Shown here: positions 34,831 to 47,897 of the stretch, piece by piece
How positions within the stretch are numbered: position 1 is the stretch's first letter
Layout: the number at the start of each line of letters is the position of its first letter
The notes under the pieces: model-generated
Told to the model about the DNA's origin: nothing
The model's database searches: none
The model's input: the letters and a program-made list of their open reading frames with translations, nothing else
From: Oscarella lobularis
Lineage: Eukaryota > Porifera > Homoscleromorpha > Homosclerophorida > Oscarellidae
Length of the DNA: 64,000 nt
Direction of reading: 5' to 3'
Assembly: GCF_947507565.1 (NCBI RefSeq)
Contig: NC_089182.1
Coordinates: 2,294,001 to 2,358,000, forward strand
Translations under genes and position numbers: made by a program

Positions 34831-37515
34831 AAGAAGAAGCCCGACGCGGACGAAAACGACAGAAAGAATCTCGTGCACCGGTCATCATGGGGTAATCATA
34901 AAAATCATGAACTCTTAATTAACATCGTTAATTTATTGACTACTTTAGATTCCAAGAGAAGTCGGACGTGGACGACTACAACAAGATGAAGGACGAAAGA
35001 ATTCTGGGCAACGGTTATCAGGTATGTCCTATCCATGTTAATAATTTTTTAATTAAATTCTGCATACAGTGAGGTTCTTGAGCCCACTGATGGCCGTCGT
35101 CGCTGTCATACAGCAAACCCCGGTAGGTGCTTGAGTAAATAGTTTTTACGACTTTCATGATGTCTTTCCCTAGATAAAGTGTTTGCGCGTGACAGAGCCC
35201 GTCCTGGCGAGAAGCGCTCCCCGTAGCATTATATTCGGGCAAGCCAGGCCTATCGGGCACGCATAGCGGAATAAATGGCCAAAATAAGGCCAAACGGACG
35301 TCGAATTCATCTCAAGAACGGCAAGTTGAAGAAGTCAATGGCCGTTATTTTTGCCTACGTGCCAGGCAAAGTAAGTATTATATATTTTGGCTAATCCTTT
35401 AGATGTACCTTTATTGCATGCAGAATTGAAATCCCAGAAGAGCAACGCTGCTCTTTGAAGATACGGAGTACAGTGTTAATATATTTATATTTTACCTTTG
35501 GCTAACTGAATGTGTTTTTTTGCACATAGGATGAATAATTGAACGTCGTTTTCGTCCCGCTGCAAATGGTTGGAAGCCTTCCTCTTCTTGTCAGCCTTCC
35601 TCTTCATGTCACGTCAAAATATCAACAAATGTCGTCATTTGCCAGGTAAGAAAATATAAGCCACTTTCTCACACATTGCTAAATAATACTATTATTGTAG
35701 TTGCCCATGCCCCCACGGATCGTCGTTCAAAGGGGATGGATCAAATCACGAACGCCGTCTCTCTTCATTTTGCAAGTACCTGTTATCGGATAGCATTGAC
35801 ATATACTATATGATGGTGTTTTTTCTTGCTAGAAAGTCACGTAGGAAAAACCATCGTCATAATTAAAATTTCAGGTGCGTGTTTTTAAATTATTTATATT
35901 AAAAGCTTTAGCGTAAGGGCCAAAAACAAATAAGAATTATTTAATTAAAGAAATAAAGGGAAATCAAGTCAGGTAGATAGGAAGCTAGGGAACACTAGGA
36001 ATAGGATAGATAAGTAGAAAGGCAGTTAGGCAGAGGATAGAGTCCACGGGGTTAAATTACTAGAATAAATTATATAAATTATTTTAAATTGGCCCTTCGT
36101 TACTATAAACGTCACTACGACCTAGTTCCACATTGCTCTTTCTATAACGATTTTTTGTCTCGGTACCTGAGTACCGAGACATAGTTTTCGGGATGTAAAA
36201 AATTACTAACGGGCGTACCGGAAAAGTGGTGGGTAGTAGGCTCTCGCGACTGGGTCCCTCAGGTGTCCGATACATTGTAGTTGTGCACCTGGATATTTGT
36301 TAGGGTCCTTCTCTTTTCGTTTCGGAGAAATTTGGGTCTATTCGTGAAACAGGATGTGACGTCACAGAAGTTTGGAATGCTGCGGTCAGAACGGATGGTG
36401 TCATGTTTTTCGGTACACCCGTTGTGACAATGCGCTTACCTTTCGGTTTTTTCAAGGTCGTGCCGATGTGCACTTACCGTTTGCGGCGTTCAGTTTGTTG
36501 TTCCGGAGCTTGGGCAAAGTGGTGAAAACTGACATAAGAAATATGTAAGGGATATGTGCCCGTGTCTGTCGGGCTTGGTTAGGTACTGATCGCTCTTCAT
36601 CATTTAATTCTATACGGGCGGGCCTGGGAGATGGCGTTGTGTCCGTCGCTGCAGCAGTTGAAGCGACGCTAAGGAGCTCAGCATTGTGACTCGCTGAAAT
36701 GAGCGATGTGAATGAGGTGCGTGCGGTATTTTGTCTAGACGTGGTAGGGAGGCAAGACGGTATCAATTTTGAGATCGATTACCACCACCATTTCTCGTGG
36801 GAGCGCGGTGAGTCGCCTAAACACTCACCATGGTACACTGTACCAGTCAAAATAAGCGAAGCGCCTCTCTACCGTAGTCAAAATACCACGCGCCTCATTT
36901 GCCGCTCATTCAGAGTAAGCTAGTCACGCATGCTGTACTGCTTATCATAGCCTCTGCTGCTGCAGAAATGAACGCGCCGGCATCGCCCATGATAGAATTT
37001 TTGAGCAACCTGAAGTACCTAACCAACCAAGCCCTCGACAGACACAAAAATCTCTGCCATATACATTCTTTCAGTTGCCGCCACTTCGCCCATGCCCTAG
37101 AAAGAACCCAATGCTGCAAACGATAAGCGCATAAGAACTGAAAGGTATAGTTCCAAACGTCTGTGACATTTTCAAAAGAGCGAGCCCGGCCCTAACAATC
37201 ACCAAGGACACAACAACGCCATGCATGGCTTCCCCTAGCTGTCGCTCGCAACTGTTAGCCTCCGAACGCAAAAGCTAGCTGACCAAACGCAAAAGAGGGC
37301 AGTGCTAGCGACAGGTTGACACACGGAGTTTTAGTGGGGTCCCAGGACCCTGAAGGGAGTCGATCAAAGGGAACGCTTAGCTTAGGTGTGAAAGTTGGAG
37401 GGCAGGAGGCGAATCTACAACCACTGCTGGACCCGAATTTTTCCCGTGCATGTGCGCGTAATTACCATTCCGTTCTTTCCAGCGTTTATTTATTAGGTAG
37501 GGAAACATGTTTCCA
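34831..37515. other. gene-poor stretch
   Basis: No coding exon I can support. It has short AT-rich tracts, one perfect hairpin at 36156-36181 and a few open frames under 110 codons without recognisable domains. It may contain decayed mobile DNA. Confidence 0.5.
36156..36181. repeat. perfect 11-bp inverted repeat with 4-nt loop
   Basis: TGTCTCGGTAC, loop CTGA, GTACCGAGACA. It follows a run of six T. Isolated; no partner copy noticed. Confidence 0.9.
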
Positions 37516-38207
37516 GTGTATATTTATTATATTACAGGAGAGAAAAGTTGGCCAGTCCCTTGTAATTTTTCTGTAATTTATTACAGGAAAGAACAGTTGG
37601 CCAGTCCCTTGTAATTTCACTGTAATTTACTACAGGAGAGAACAGTTGGCCAGTCCCTTATAATTTCACTGTAATTTATTACAGGAGAGAACAGTTGGCC
37701 ACTCCCTTGCAATTTCACTGTAATTTATTACAGGAAAGAACAGTTGGCCAGTCCCTTGTAATTTCACTGTAATTTATTACAGGAGAGAACAGTTGGCCAG
37801 TCCCTTGTAATTTTACTGTAATTTATTACACTAGAAGACAGTTGGCCAGTCCCTTGTAATTTCACTGTAATTTATTACACTAGAGAACAGTTGGCCAGTC
37901 CTTTGTAATTTTTCTGTAATTTATTACAGGAGAGAACAGTTGGCCAATCCCTTGTAATTTCCTGTAATTTATTACAGGAGAGAACAGTTGGCCAGTCCCT
38001 TGTTATTTCACTGTAATTTATTACACTAGAGAACAGTTGGCCAGTCCCTTGTAATTTTTCTGTAATTTATTACAGGAAAGAACAATTGGCGAGTCCATTG
38101 AAATTTGACTGTAATTTATTAAAGAACAGTTGGCCAGTCCCTTGTAATTTCACTGTAATTTATTACAGGAGAGAACAGTTGGCCACTCCCTTGTAATTTT
38201 TCTGTTA
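37516..38207. repeat. 49-bp minisatellite array A1
   Basis: About 14 copies of a unit built as ACAGGAGAGAACAGTTGGCC, AGTCCCTTGTAATTTCACTG, TAATTTATT. Each unit holds the inverted repeat CTGTAA-TTTA-TTACAG. Variation sits mainly in the TTTCACTG / TTTTTCTG / TTTCCTG segment. Confidence 0.95.
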
Positions 38208-40508
38208 TATATACCGGCAGGCGGCATATATATACCGGCAGGCAGCCTACGTACTCCGCCTGCCTACTCCGCCGGCAGGCGGCATATATACCGGCATACG
38301 GCATACGTACTCCGCCGGTAGGCGGCATATATATACCGGCAGGCGGCATACGTACTCCGCCGGGAAGCAGCATATATATACCAGCAGGCGGCATATATAT
38401 ACCGGCAAGCGGCATGCGTACTCCGCCGGCAGGCGACATACGTATTCCGCCGGCACTCGGCATATATATACCGGCAGGCGGTATACGTACTCCGCCGGCA
38501 GGCGACATATATACCGGCAGGCGGCATATATGTACCGGCAGTCGTCATACGTACTTCGCCGAGAGGCGGCATACGTACTCCGCCGGCACTCGGCATATAT
38601 ATACCGGCAGGCGACATACGTACTCCGCCGGCAGGCGGCATATATATACCGGCAGGCGGCATATATGTACAGGAAGTCGGCATACGTACTTCGCTGGCAG
38701 GCGGCATAAGTACTTCGCCTGCAAGCGGCATATATATTCCGGCAGGCGGCATACGTACTCCGCCGGCAGGCGGCATATATATACCGGCAGGCGGCGGCAT
38801 ACGTACTTCGCCGGAGGCGGCATATATATACCGGCAGGCGGCATACGTACTCCGCCGGCAAGCGGCATATATATACCGGCAGGCGGCATATATATACCGG
38901 CAGGCGGCATTCGTACTCCGCCTGCTTACTCCGCCAGCAGGCGGCATATATATACCGGCAGGCGGCATACGTACTCCGCCGGCAAGCGGCATATATATAC
39001 CGGCAGGCGGCATTCGTACTCCGCCTGCTTACTCCGCCAGCAGTCGGCATATATATACCGGCAGGCGGCATTCGTCCTCTGCCAGCAGTCGGCATATATA
39101 TACCGGCAGGCGGCATACGTACTCCGCCGGCAAGCGGCATATATATACCGGCAGGCGGCATACGTACTCCGCCGGCAAGCGGCATATATATACCGGCAGG
39201 CGGCATATATATACCGGCAGGGGGCATTCGTACTCCGCCTGCTTGCTCCGCCAGCAGTCGGCATATATATACCGGCAGGCGGCATTCGTCCTCTGCCAGC
39301 AGTCGGCATATATATACCGGCAGGCGGCATACGTACACCGCCGGCAGGCGGCATATATATACCGGCAGGCGGCATATATGTACCGGCAGTCGGCATATAT
39401 ATACCGGCAGGCGGCATACGTATTCCTCTGGCAGGTGGCATATATATACCGGCAGGCGACATAGGTACTTCGCCGGCAAGCGGCATACGTACTCCGCCGG
39501 CAGGCGGTATACGTACTCCGCCGGCAGGCGGCATATATATACCGGCAGGCGGCGTACGTACTCCGCCGACAGTCGGCATATATGTATTGGCAGGCGGCAC
39601 ACGTACTCCGCCGGCAGGCGGCATATATATACCGGCAGGCGGCATACGTACTCCGCCGGCAGTCGGCATATATATACCGGTAGGCGGCATACGTACTCCG
39701 CCGGCAGGCGGCATATATTTACCGGCAGGCGGCATATATATACCGGCAGGCGGCGGCATATGTACTTCGCCGGCAGGCGGCATATATATACCGGCAGGCG
39801 GCGTACGTACTCCGCCGGCAGTCGGCATATATGTATTGGCAGGCGGCACACGTACTCCGCCGGCAGGCGGCATATATATACCGGCAGGCGGCATACGTAC
39901 TCCGCCGATAGGCGGCATATATATACCGGCAGGCGGCGTACGTACTCCGCCGGCAGGCGGCATATATATACCGGCAGGCGGCATACGTACTTCGCCGGCA
40001 GGCGGCATATATATACCGGCAGGCAGCATATATGTACCGGAAGTTGGCATACGTACTTCGCCGGCAGGCGGCATAAATATACCGGCAGGCGGAATACGTA
40101 CTTCGCCGGCAGGCGGCATACGTACTTCGCCTGCAGGCGGCATATATATACCGGCAGGCGGCATATATGTACCGGAAGTTGGCATACGTACTTCGCCGGC
40201 AGGCGGCATATATATACCGGCAGGCGGCATACGTACTCCGCCGGCAAGCGGCATATATATACACCGGCAGACGGCATACGTGCTCCGCCGGCAGTCGGCA
40301 TATATATACCGGCAGGCGGCATACGTACTCCGCCGGTAGGCGTCATATATATACCGGCAAGCGGCATACGTACTACGCCGGGAGGCGGCATACGTACTCC
40401 GCCGGCAAGCGGCATATATATACCGGCAGGCGGCATACATATACCGACAGTCGGCATATATATACCGCAGGCGGCATACGTACTCCGCCGGCAGTCGGCA
40501 TATATCTA
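38208..40508. repeat. 21/24-bp satellite array B1
   Basis: Alternation of GGCATATATATACCGGCAGG-type 21-bp and GGCATACGTACTCCGCCGGC-type 24-bp subunits, about 2.3 kb. Both lengths are multiples of three and lack stops in several frames, so frames of up to 736 codons run through it on both strands. Translations are mere GIYIPAG / GIRTPPAG or RLPVYIC / RLPAEYVC repeats; no gene is called. Confidence 0.95.
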
Positions 40509-42355
40509 CTTGCTACAGGAAAGAACAGTTGGCCAGTCTCTTGTAATTTTTCTGTAATTTACTACAGGAAGAACAATTGGCCAGTTCGTTGTAATTTGAC
40601 TGTAATTTATTACAGGAAAGAACACTTGGCCAGTCCCTTGTAATTTCACTGTAATTTATTACAGGAGAGAACCGTTGGCCAGTCCCTTGTAATTTTCCTG
40701 TATTGTATTACAGAAAAGAACAGTTGGCCAGTCTTTTGTAATTTTACTGTAATTTATTACAGGAGAGAACAGTTGGCCAGTCCCTTGTGATTTCTTGTAA
40801 CTTATTACAGGAGAGAACAGTTGGTCAGTCCCTTGTAATTTTCCTGTATTGTATTACAGAAAAGAACAGTTGGCCAGTCCCTTGTAATTTCACTGTAATT
40901 TATTACAGTAGAGAACATTTGGCCAATCCTTTGTAATTTTTCTGTAATTTATTACAGGAGAGAACAGTTGGCCAGTCCCTTGTAATTTCCTGTAATTTAT
41001 TACAGGAGAGAACAGTTGGCCATTCCCTTATAATTTCACTGTAATTTATTACACTAGTGAACAGTTGGCCAGTCTCTTGTAATTTTCCTGTAATTTATTA
41101 CAGGAGAGAACAGTTGGCCAGTCCCTTGTAATTTCACTAATTTATTACAGGAGAGAACAGTTGGCCAGTCCCTTGTAATTTTCCTGTATTGTATTACAGA
41201 AAAGAAAAGTTGGCCAGTCCCTTGTAATTTCACTGTAATTTATTACAGGAGAGAACAGTTGGCCAGTCCCTTGTAATTTCTTGTAATTTATTACAGGAGA
41301 GAACAGTTGGTCAGTCCCTTGTAATTTTTCTGTAATTTATTACAGGAGAGAACAGTTGGCCAGTCCCTTGTAATTTCACTGTAATTTATTACAGGAGAGA
41401 ACAGTTGGCCAGTCCCTTGTAATTTTTCTGTAATTTATTACAGGAGAGAACAGTTGGCCAGTCCCTTGTAATTTCTTGTAATTTATTACAGGAGAGAACA
41501 GGTTGTCAGTCCCTTGTAATTTTTCTGTAATTTATTACAGGAGATAACAGTTGGCCAGTCCCTTGTAATTTCACTGTAATTTATTACAGGAGAGAACAGT
41601 TGGCCAGTCCCTTGTAATTTTCCTGTATTGTATTACAGAAAAGAACAGTTGGCCAGTCCCTTGTAATTTCACTTTAATTTATTACAGGAGAGAACAGTTG
41701 GCCATTCCCTTATAATTTCACTGTAATTTATTGCACTAGTGAACAGTTGGCCAGTCTCTTGTAATTTTCCTGTAATTTATTACAGGAGAGAACAGTTGGC
41801 CAGTCCCTTGTAATTTTCCTGTAATTTATTACAGGAGAGAACAGTTGGCCAGTCCCTTGTAATTTTACTGTAATTTATTACACTAGAAGACAGTTGGCCA
41901 GTTCCTTGTAATTTCACTGTAATTTATTACACTAGAGAACAGTTGGCCAGTCCTTTGTAATTTTTCTGTAATTTATTACAGGAGAGAACATTTGGCCAAT
42001 CCCTTGTAATTTCCTGTAATTTATTACAGGAGAGAACAGTTGGCCAGTCCCTTGTTATTTCACTGTAATTTATTACACTAGAGAACAGTTGGCCAGTCCT
42101 TTGTAATTTTTCTGTAATTTATTACAGGAGAGTGTTAACAGTTGGCCAATCCCTTGTAATTTCCTGTAATTTATTACATGAGAGAACAGTTGGCCAGTCC
42201 CTTGTAATTTTTCTTTAATTTATTACAGGAAAGAACAATTGGCGAGTCCATTGAAATTTGACTGTAATTTATAAAAGAACAGTTGGCCAGTCCTTTGTAA
42301 TTTCACTGTAATTTATTACAGGAGAGATCAGTTGGCCACTCCCTTGTAATTTTTC
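40509..42355. repeat. 49-bp minisatellite array A2
   Basis: Same unit as A1, about 37 copies. Some blocks of several units repeat with the same variant order, a sign of multi-unit duplications. Confidence 0.95.
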
Positions 42356-43430
42356 TGTTATATATACCGGCAGGCGGCATATATATACCGGCAGGCAGCC
42401 TACGTACTCCGCCTGCCTACTCCGCCGGCAGGCGGCATATATACCGGCATACGGCATACGTACTCCGCCGGTAGGCGGCATATATATACCGGCAGGCGGC
42501 ATACGTACTCCGCCGGGAAGCAGCATATATATACCGGCAGGCGGCATATATATACCGGCAAGCGGCATGCGTACTCCGCCGGCAGGCGACATACGTATTC
42601 CGCCGGCACTCGGCATATATATACCGGCAGGCGGCATACGTACTCCTCTGCCAGGCGGCATATATATACCGGCAGGCGGCATATATGTACCGGCAGTCGG
42701 CATATACAGCAGGCGGCATACGTACTTCGCCGGTAGACGGCATACGTACTTCGCCGGCAGGCGGCATATATATATACCGGCAAGCGGCATACGTACTCCG
42801 CCGGTAGTCGGCATATATATACCGGCAGGCGGCGTACGTACTCCGCCGGCAGGCGGCATATATATACCGGCAAGCGGCATATATATACCGGTAGGCGGCG
42901 TACGTACTCCGCCGGCAGGCGGCATATATATACCGGCAGGCGGCATACGTACTTCGCCGGCAGGCGGCATATATATACCGGCAGGCGGCATATATGTACC
43001 GGAAGTCGGCACAGGTACTTCGCCGGCAGGCGGCATAAATATACCGGCAGGCGGAATACGTACTTCGCCGGCAGGCGGCATACGTACTTCGCCTGCAGGC
43101 GGCATATATATACCGGCAGGCGGCATACGTACTCCGCCGGCAAGCGGCATATATATACACCGGCAGACGGCATACGTGCTCCGCCGGCAGTCGGCATATA
43201 TATACCGGCAGGCGGCATACGTACTCCGCCGGTAGGCGTCATATATATACCGGCAGGCGGCATACGTACTCCGCCGGCAAGCGGCTTACGTACTACGCCG
43301 GGAGGCGGCATACGTACTCCGCCGGCAAGCGGCATATATATACCGGCAGGCGGCATACATATACCGACAGTCGGCATATATATACCGCAGGCGGCATACG
43401 TACTCCGCCGGCAGTCGGCATACATCTACT
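42356..43430. repeat. 21/24-bp satellite array B2
   Basis: Second, shorter B array, about 1.1 kb. Its left edge and first few hundred bases closely match B1 (offset about 4.15 kb) and its right edge matches the B1 end (offset about 2.93 kb). Confidence 0.95.
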
Positions 43431-44745
43431 TGCTACAGGAAAGAACATTTGGCCAGTCCCTTGTAATTTTTCTGTAATTTACTACAGGAAGAACAATTGG
43501 CCAGTTCGTTGTAATTTGACTGTAATTTATTACAGGAAAGAACAATTGGCCAGTCCCTTGTAATTTCACTGTAATTTATTACAGGAGAGAACCGTTGGCC
43601 AGTCCCTTGTAATTTTCCTGTATTGTATTACAGAAAAGAACAGTTGGCCAGTCTTTTGTAATTTTACTGTAATTTATTACAAGAGAGAACATTTGGCCAG
43701 TCCTTTGTAATTTTTCTGTAATTTATTACAGGAGAGAACAGTCGGCCAGTCCCTTGTAATTTCTTGTAATTTATTACAGGAGAGAACAGTTGGTCAGTCC
43801 CTTGTAATTTTTCTGTAATTTATTACAGGAGAGAACAGTTGGTCAGTCCCTTGTAATTTCACTGTAATTTATTACAGGAGAGAACCGTTGGCCAGTCCCT
43901 TGTAATTTTCCTGTATTGTATTACAGAAAAGAACAGTTGGCCAGTCTTTTGTAATTTTACTGTAATTTATTACAAGAGAGAACATTTGGCCAGTCCTTTG
44001 TAATTTTTCTGTAATTTATTACAGGAGAGAACAGTCGGCCAGTCCCTTGTAATTTCTTGTAATTTATTACAGGAGAGAACAGTTGGTCAGTCCCTTGTAA
44101 TTTTTCTGTAATTTATTACAGGAGAGAACAGTTGGTCAGTCCCTTGTAATTTTTCTGTAATTTATTACAGGAAAGAACAATTGGCCAGTCCCTTGTAATT
44201 TCACTGTAATTTATTACAGGAGAGAACCGTTGGCCAGTCCCTTGTAATTTTCCTGTATTGTATTACAGAAAAGAACAGTTGGCCAGTCTTTTGTAATTTT
44301 ACTGTAATTTATTACAAGAGAGAACATTTGGCCAGTCCTTTGTAATTTTTCTGTAATTTATTACAGGAGAGAACAGTTGGTCAGTCCCTTGTAATTTTTC
44401 TGTAATTTATTACAGGAGAGAACAGTTGGCCAGTCCCTTGTAATTTTTCTGTAATTTATTACAGGAGAGAACAGTTGGCCAGTCCCTTGTAATTTCCTGT
44501 AATTTATTACAGGAGAGGACAGTTGGCCATTCCCTTATAATTTCACTGTAATTTATTACACTAGTGAACAGTTGGCCAGTCTCTTGTAATTTTCCTGTAA
44601 TTTATTACAGGAGAGAACAGTTGGCCAGTCCCTTGTAATTTTTCTGTAATTTATTACAGGAAAGAACTGTTGGCCAGTCCCTTGTAATTTTTCTGTAATT
44701 TATTACAGGAGAGAACAGTTGGCCAGTCCCTTGTTATTATTCTGT
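43431..44745. repeat. 49-bp minisatellite array A3
   Basis: About 27 further copies of the A unit, ending near the sequence CTTGTTATTATTCTGTATG, after which unique DNA resumes. Confidence 0.95.
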
Positions 44746-44976
44746 ATGATTGAGGAAGAGAAGAATACTTGATCATCGATGATAATATTCATCATCATCA
44801 CCATCAAGTTCCCTTCTCTTTTTTCCTTCACGTTGCACTCTGCTTTATATTTTACTGTTACACCTGCAATTTCATGCAAGACAAACCGAGACATTTTTTC
44901 AAACTGAAACTTGTTTTGTTTTTTTCGGTTCTAATCATCAAAACTCGGGGGCCGGAAGTTCGAATGAGAGGGGTGC

Positions 44977-45348
44977 ATGGCGGCGGCAACCACTACTACG
45001 ACAGAGGGGCGGTTGCTTGGCAATGACGGCACGCTTGGCGAAGGCAAATTAATTGGTAGGGAAGTTTTGGATAGTATGAGCAAGATGTTAAGTTTTGAAC
45101 ATGGGCAGACTTACAAGCTTTTTCAAAGTTATTCAAGTGAAAGAGAAACGTTTCTCAGCTGTCGAATTAATTCAGGGAGCCTCTATAGTATAGGAACGTT
45201 ACTGATCCCAGTAGTTGATATGGCGCGAAACAATTTAGCACGCCAACTGCAATTCCAGACAAAAAAAAGACAAGAATGCAACTGCAAGCCATTAAAGTTT
45301 AGACCCAGCAGTTGTTCATTGGCCACACTTGAACGCTGGCCGCATTGA
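44977..45348 (+). CDS. possible small protein, unrecognised
   Basis: 123-codon frame from an ATG (AAATTTTTEGRLLGNDG near the start). No domain recognised. Its 3' end overlaps the last GH32 exon in antisense (from 45299), and there are no splice-linked neighbours. It could be chance. Confidence 0.2.
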   Translation: MAAATTTTTEGRLLGNDGTLGEGKLIGREVLDSMSKMLSFEHGQTYKLFQSYSSERETFLSCRINSGSLYSIGTLLIPVVDMARNNLARQLQFQTKKRQECNCKPLKFRPSSCSLATLERWPH

Positions 45349-47897
45349 TGGGCTGTGACCCGTAGTTGACTAAGGCGACCCCATCTGCGCTTGCGTCCGG
45401 GTAGACTCGCGACGTTATCACTGCACGTCCACCCTTTGAGAAATTAGGCAAAAGTAATAACGCGCATTACATAAGGTTTAGTTGAGGCTAACTTGAGCGT
45501 ACGATTCAATGATAGAATGGTCAACAAAAGCGCGAATGGTCACTGTTTCCTCGCCACTTTTCATGGGAAGCGGCGCTTGCTGCATGCACAATGAATAAAA
45601 TAGAGATCAGATATCAAAGTATTGCCTTACGACTGAGCCTTGGTTGCCATCGCCTCCGGTTTTAGACCTGTCCACCATAAACCTACAACAAAATAGGGAC
45701 TCCTTAGTAATCGACGTTTCGCTTTTGCTCATATGCATGTACGTCGTTTCTGACATGTTTGTGCGTTTTATTCCGGATACGCAGAACTTGTTAGGATTGA
45801 GATGAGGTATGCCGTTTTTAAGCGAGCAGCGCGGTACAACGGGGTCGCCTTTGCGAACGTAGGTCCACGCAACGCACTTGGTTTCATTGTCTGCATGATC
45901 CAAATTAATTAATTGAGCCTTTTTATTGGTTCAGTTTAGCATTACCGCAAGTTTCTTTGCACAGGGCAATGTTGGCTTCTTCGGTGTTGCCAACTTTATA
46001 AGGAAACTGGCGGTATTCGTCTCCTGGCAAATCGGTGTTGTTCATTGGGCCCGTCATGTTCTATATACAGAACGTAGTGCCGGTAAGGGGACGGTAGAGC
46101 GCAGTTGCACTTACCTGGTGTACAAAGAGAATGTCTGTTCGCATGGATCCGTCCAATGACATTCGTACAGATATTCCAAAACGCTGACTGGCTGCAGCCT
46201 GCGATGGTAAAGTATGCCATAGTTGTTCTCTAATTTGATCTTCTTGCCAGACCTTATCAAACGTAAAATTTGCTTCTATTTCTAACTGCAAACCAGACAC
46301 TCCCTATAAAACAAAAGCTAATACTGTAACAAAAGAACAGAGTAGAAGCTAACCTTGAGAGGCATAGTTTGCCCGGCAGCCAGCTGGCGAAATGGTTTTT
46401 CCGTTAGCTTAATGAGACAAATCAGTGAAGACGACGGTTACCTGAACGTTTTTCATAGAGGTTCCAGTTTTTCTCAAAGAAGCCAGTTCGTCTACTGGCG
46501 TTGATAGCACAATTGCTAGGTCAGAGTCGAGAGTAAGAGAGCGAGGCAGTGTTTGGATTCCCTGCAGATAAAAAATCAATATTGTGTCCTTGCGTAGTCT
46601 TTGTTTCGTTGCTTACTTGCCATCCCCTCTGTGAGCCACCTTTGTCTTCTTCACTCACCCATCCATAAAAAATTTGCCTTTTTTTGACGGGATCATAAAA
46701 TCTTCATTGGCGAAGTACAATATGAGCTATACCAAAACGAAAATATAACTAAGTTTGACCTTTTTGAAGCGTAGACGTGTCCGTAGTCAAACAGAGTAGC
46801 ATTGCCTGATGGAACAAGAACCTAAACGATAGAATACGTAGGTAGAAGCGCTTAGAGCAGCTAGCTGTACACGCAGCACCTGTTTCGACTCGTCGTACGA
46901 GCCTAATGTATACCAGTCTCGACCCCCAGCTGAGTACTTGAGAGCATACGTATTCTTTGAATCGTGTAAGGGATAGAAATCAGGGCACTCCCACATTCCG
47001 TATTGTGCTAAGTATAGTACTTCAAGCGTTGTCTATTTCTATTGAGAACCTTAACTATACTTGTCGTGTACAAAGGATGAACGTAGGTCCACGTTTTGAA
47101 ATCTTTTGAATCCCAAAGGGAGGCGGCTCCGTGACCATTAATTGAAGCTAAAATGGAATCGATAAAATATCTTTTTTGTTGTGCCTTTTAGACTATCCTA
47201 CCGCCAACGACAAGTTTCCACGATCCGCCGCTTTTCCAAGCTGTAGTGTCATCGCGAAAGCTTCCGGCAACGCCTCCAGGAGGTGGCTGCAAATTTAGGG
47301 CAGGAAACTATTACGAAAATTCACTTAGCTAAGGTACGTACGTCTTTGATCACTGGGTTGTAGTCTGGCTTGGTCCAATTGGTAAGAAAGGGATCAGACT
47401 TATTGGCCGGATACGCTACACACTGTTGTTGTCCACTGTTGACGCATGTGTACACTATGACGGGTGTGCCGTCGTCTAAAATTGTCGTGGATCCGGTGAA
47501 CACGCCTCTTTTGTCGTATGCCATGTCTGGAGAGAGTGCAACTGGCAAGTGATGCCAGTGGGCGAGGTCTGTGCCGGCAGAGAGACATGTTAGACAAGAT
47601 ATATGCATTGTATGAGGACGACCTTTGCTGATGATGTGCCCCCAGCTCATATCTCCCCAGTTTGGGCCTGTTGGATTGTACTGAAAGAACAAGTGGTAGT
47701 TTCCCTGATAGTACATTGGTCCATTGGGGTCATTCATCTGGAGCAGAGTCAAATTGCTTGACGTTACATTTTCTTAGGGTGACAGTGGCTCTAACCCAAT
47801 GGGTAGCAGGTCCTGGATGGAATTGAGGATGAAAGGGGTCGTCGGAGTTGACAATAGCAGCCACCAGGAGACCAACGAAAGCCACAAACAGTATCAT
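45299..47897 (-). CDS. Secreted glycoside hydrolase family 32 (invertase/fructan hydrolase-like)
   Basis: Minus-strand gene with about nine introns. Exon 1 starts MILFVAFVGLLVAAIVNS (signal peptide). Its TGG joins exon 2 across a ~60-nt intron to give the sucrose box WMNDPNG with the nucleophile Asp. Then follow YHLFFQYNP and WGHIISK, a conserved GVFTGSTTILDDG, SFRDDTTAWK (the family RDP motif as RDD, about 47215-47240), and WECPDFYPL (acid/base Glu, about 46990). A C-terminal beta-sandwich ends in GRAVITSRVYPDASADG and VQVWPMNNCWV, stop 45299-45301. GH32 enzymes hydrolyse sucrose, inulin or levan. The family is common in bacteria, plants and fungi and patchy in animals. The introns show the gene is native to this eukaryotic genome. 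Confidence 0.92.

Noticed and set aside
35018-35293. 91-codon minus frame as a transposon protein
   Set aside because: No domain or catalytic motif recognised and no second copy in the window.
38247-40457. 736-codon minus-strand frame and 641-codon plus-strand frame in the satellite
   Set aside because: Both follow from 21/24-bp repeats without stops. Composition is pure repeat, overlapping frames are open on both strands, and there is no start context, signal or splice evidence.
42269-43425. Further long frames in the second B array
   Set aside because: Same repeat artefact as in the first array.
37516-44745. CRISPR-like array
   Set aside because: Units are contiguous without unique spacers and lie in a eukaryotic genome.
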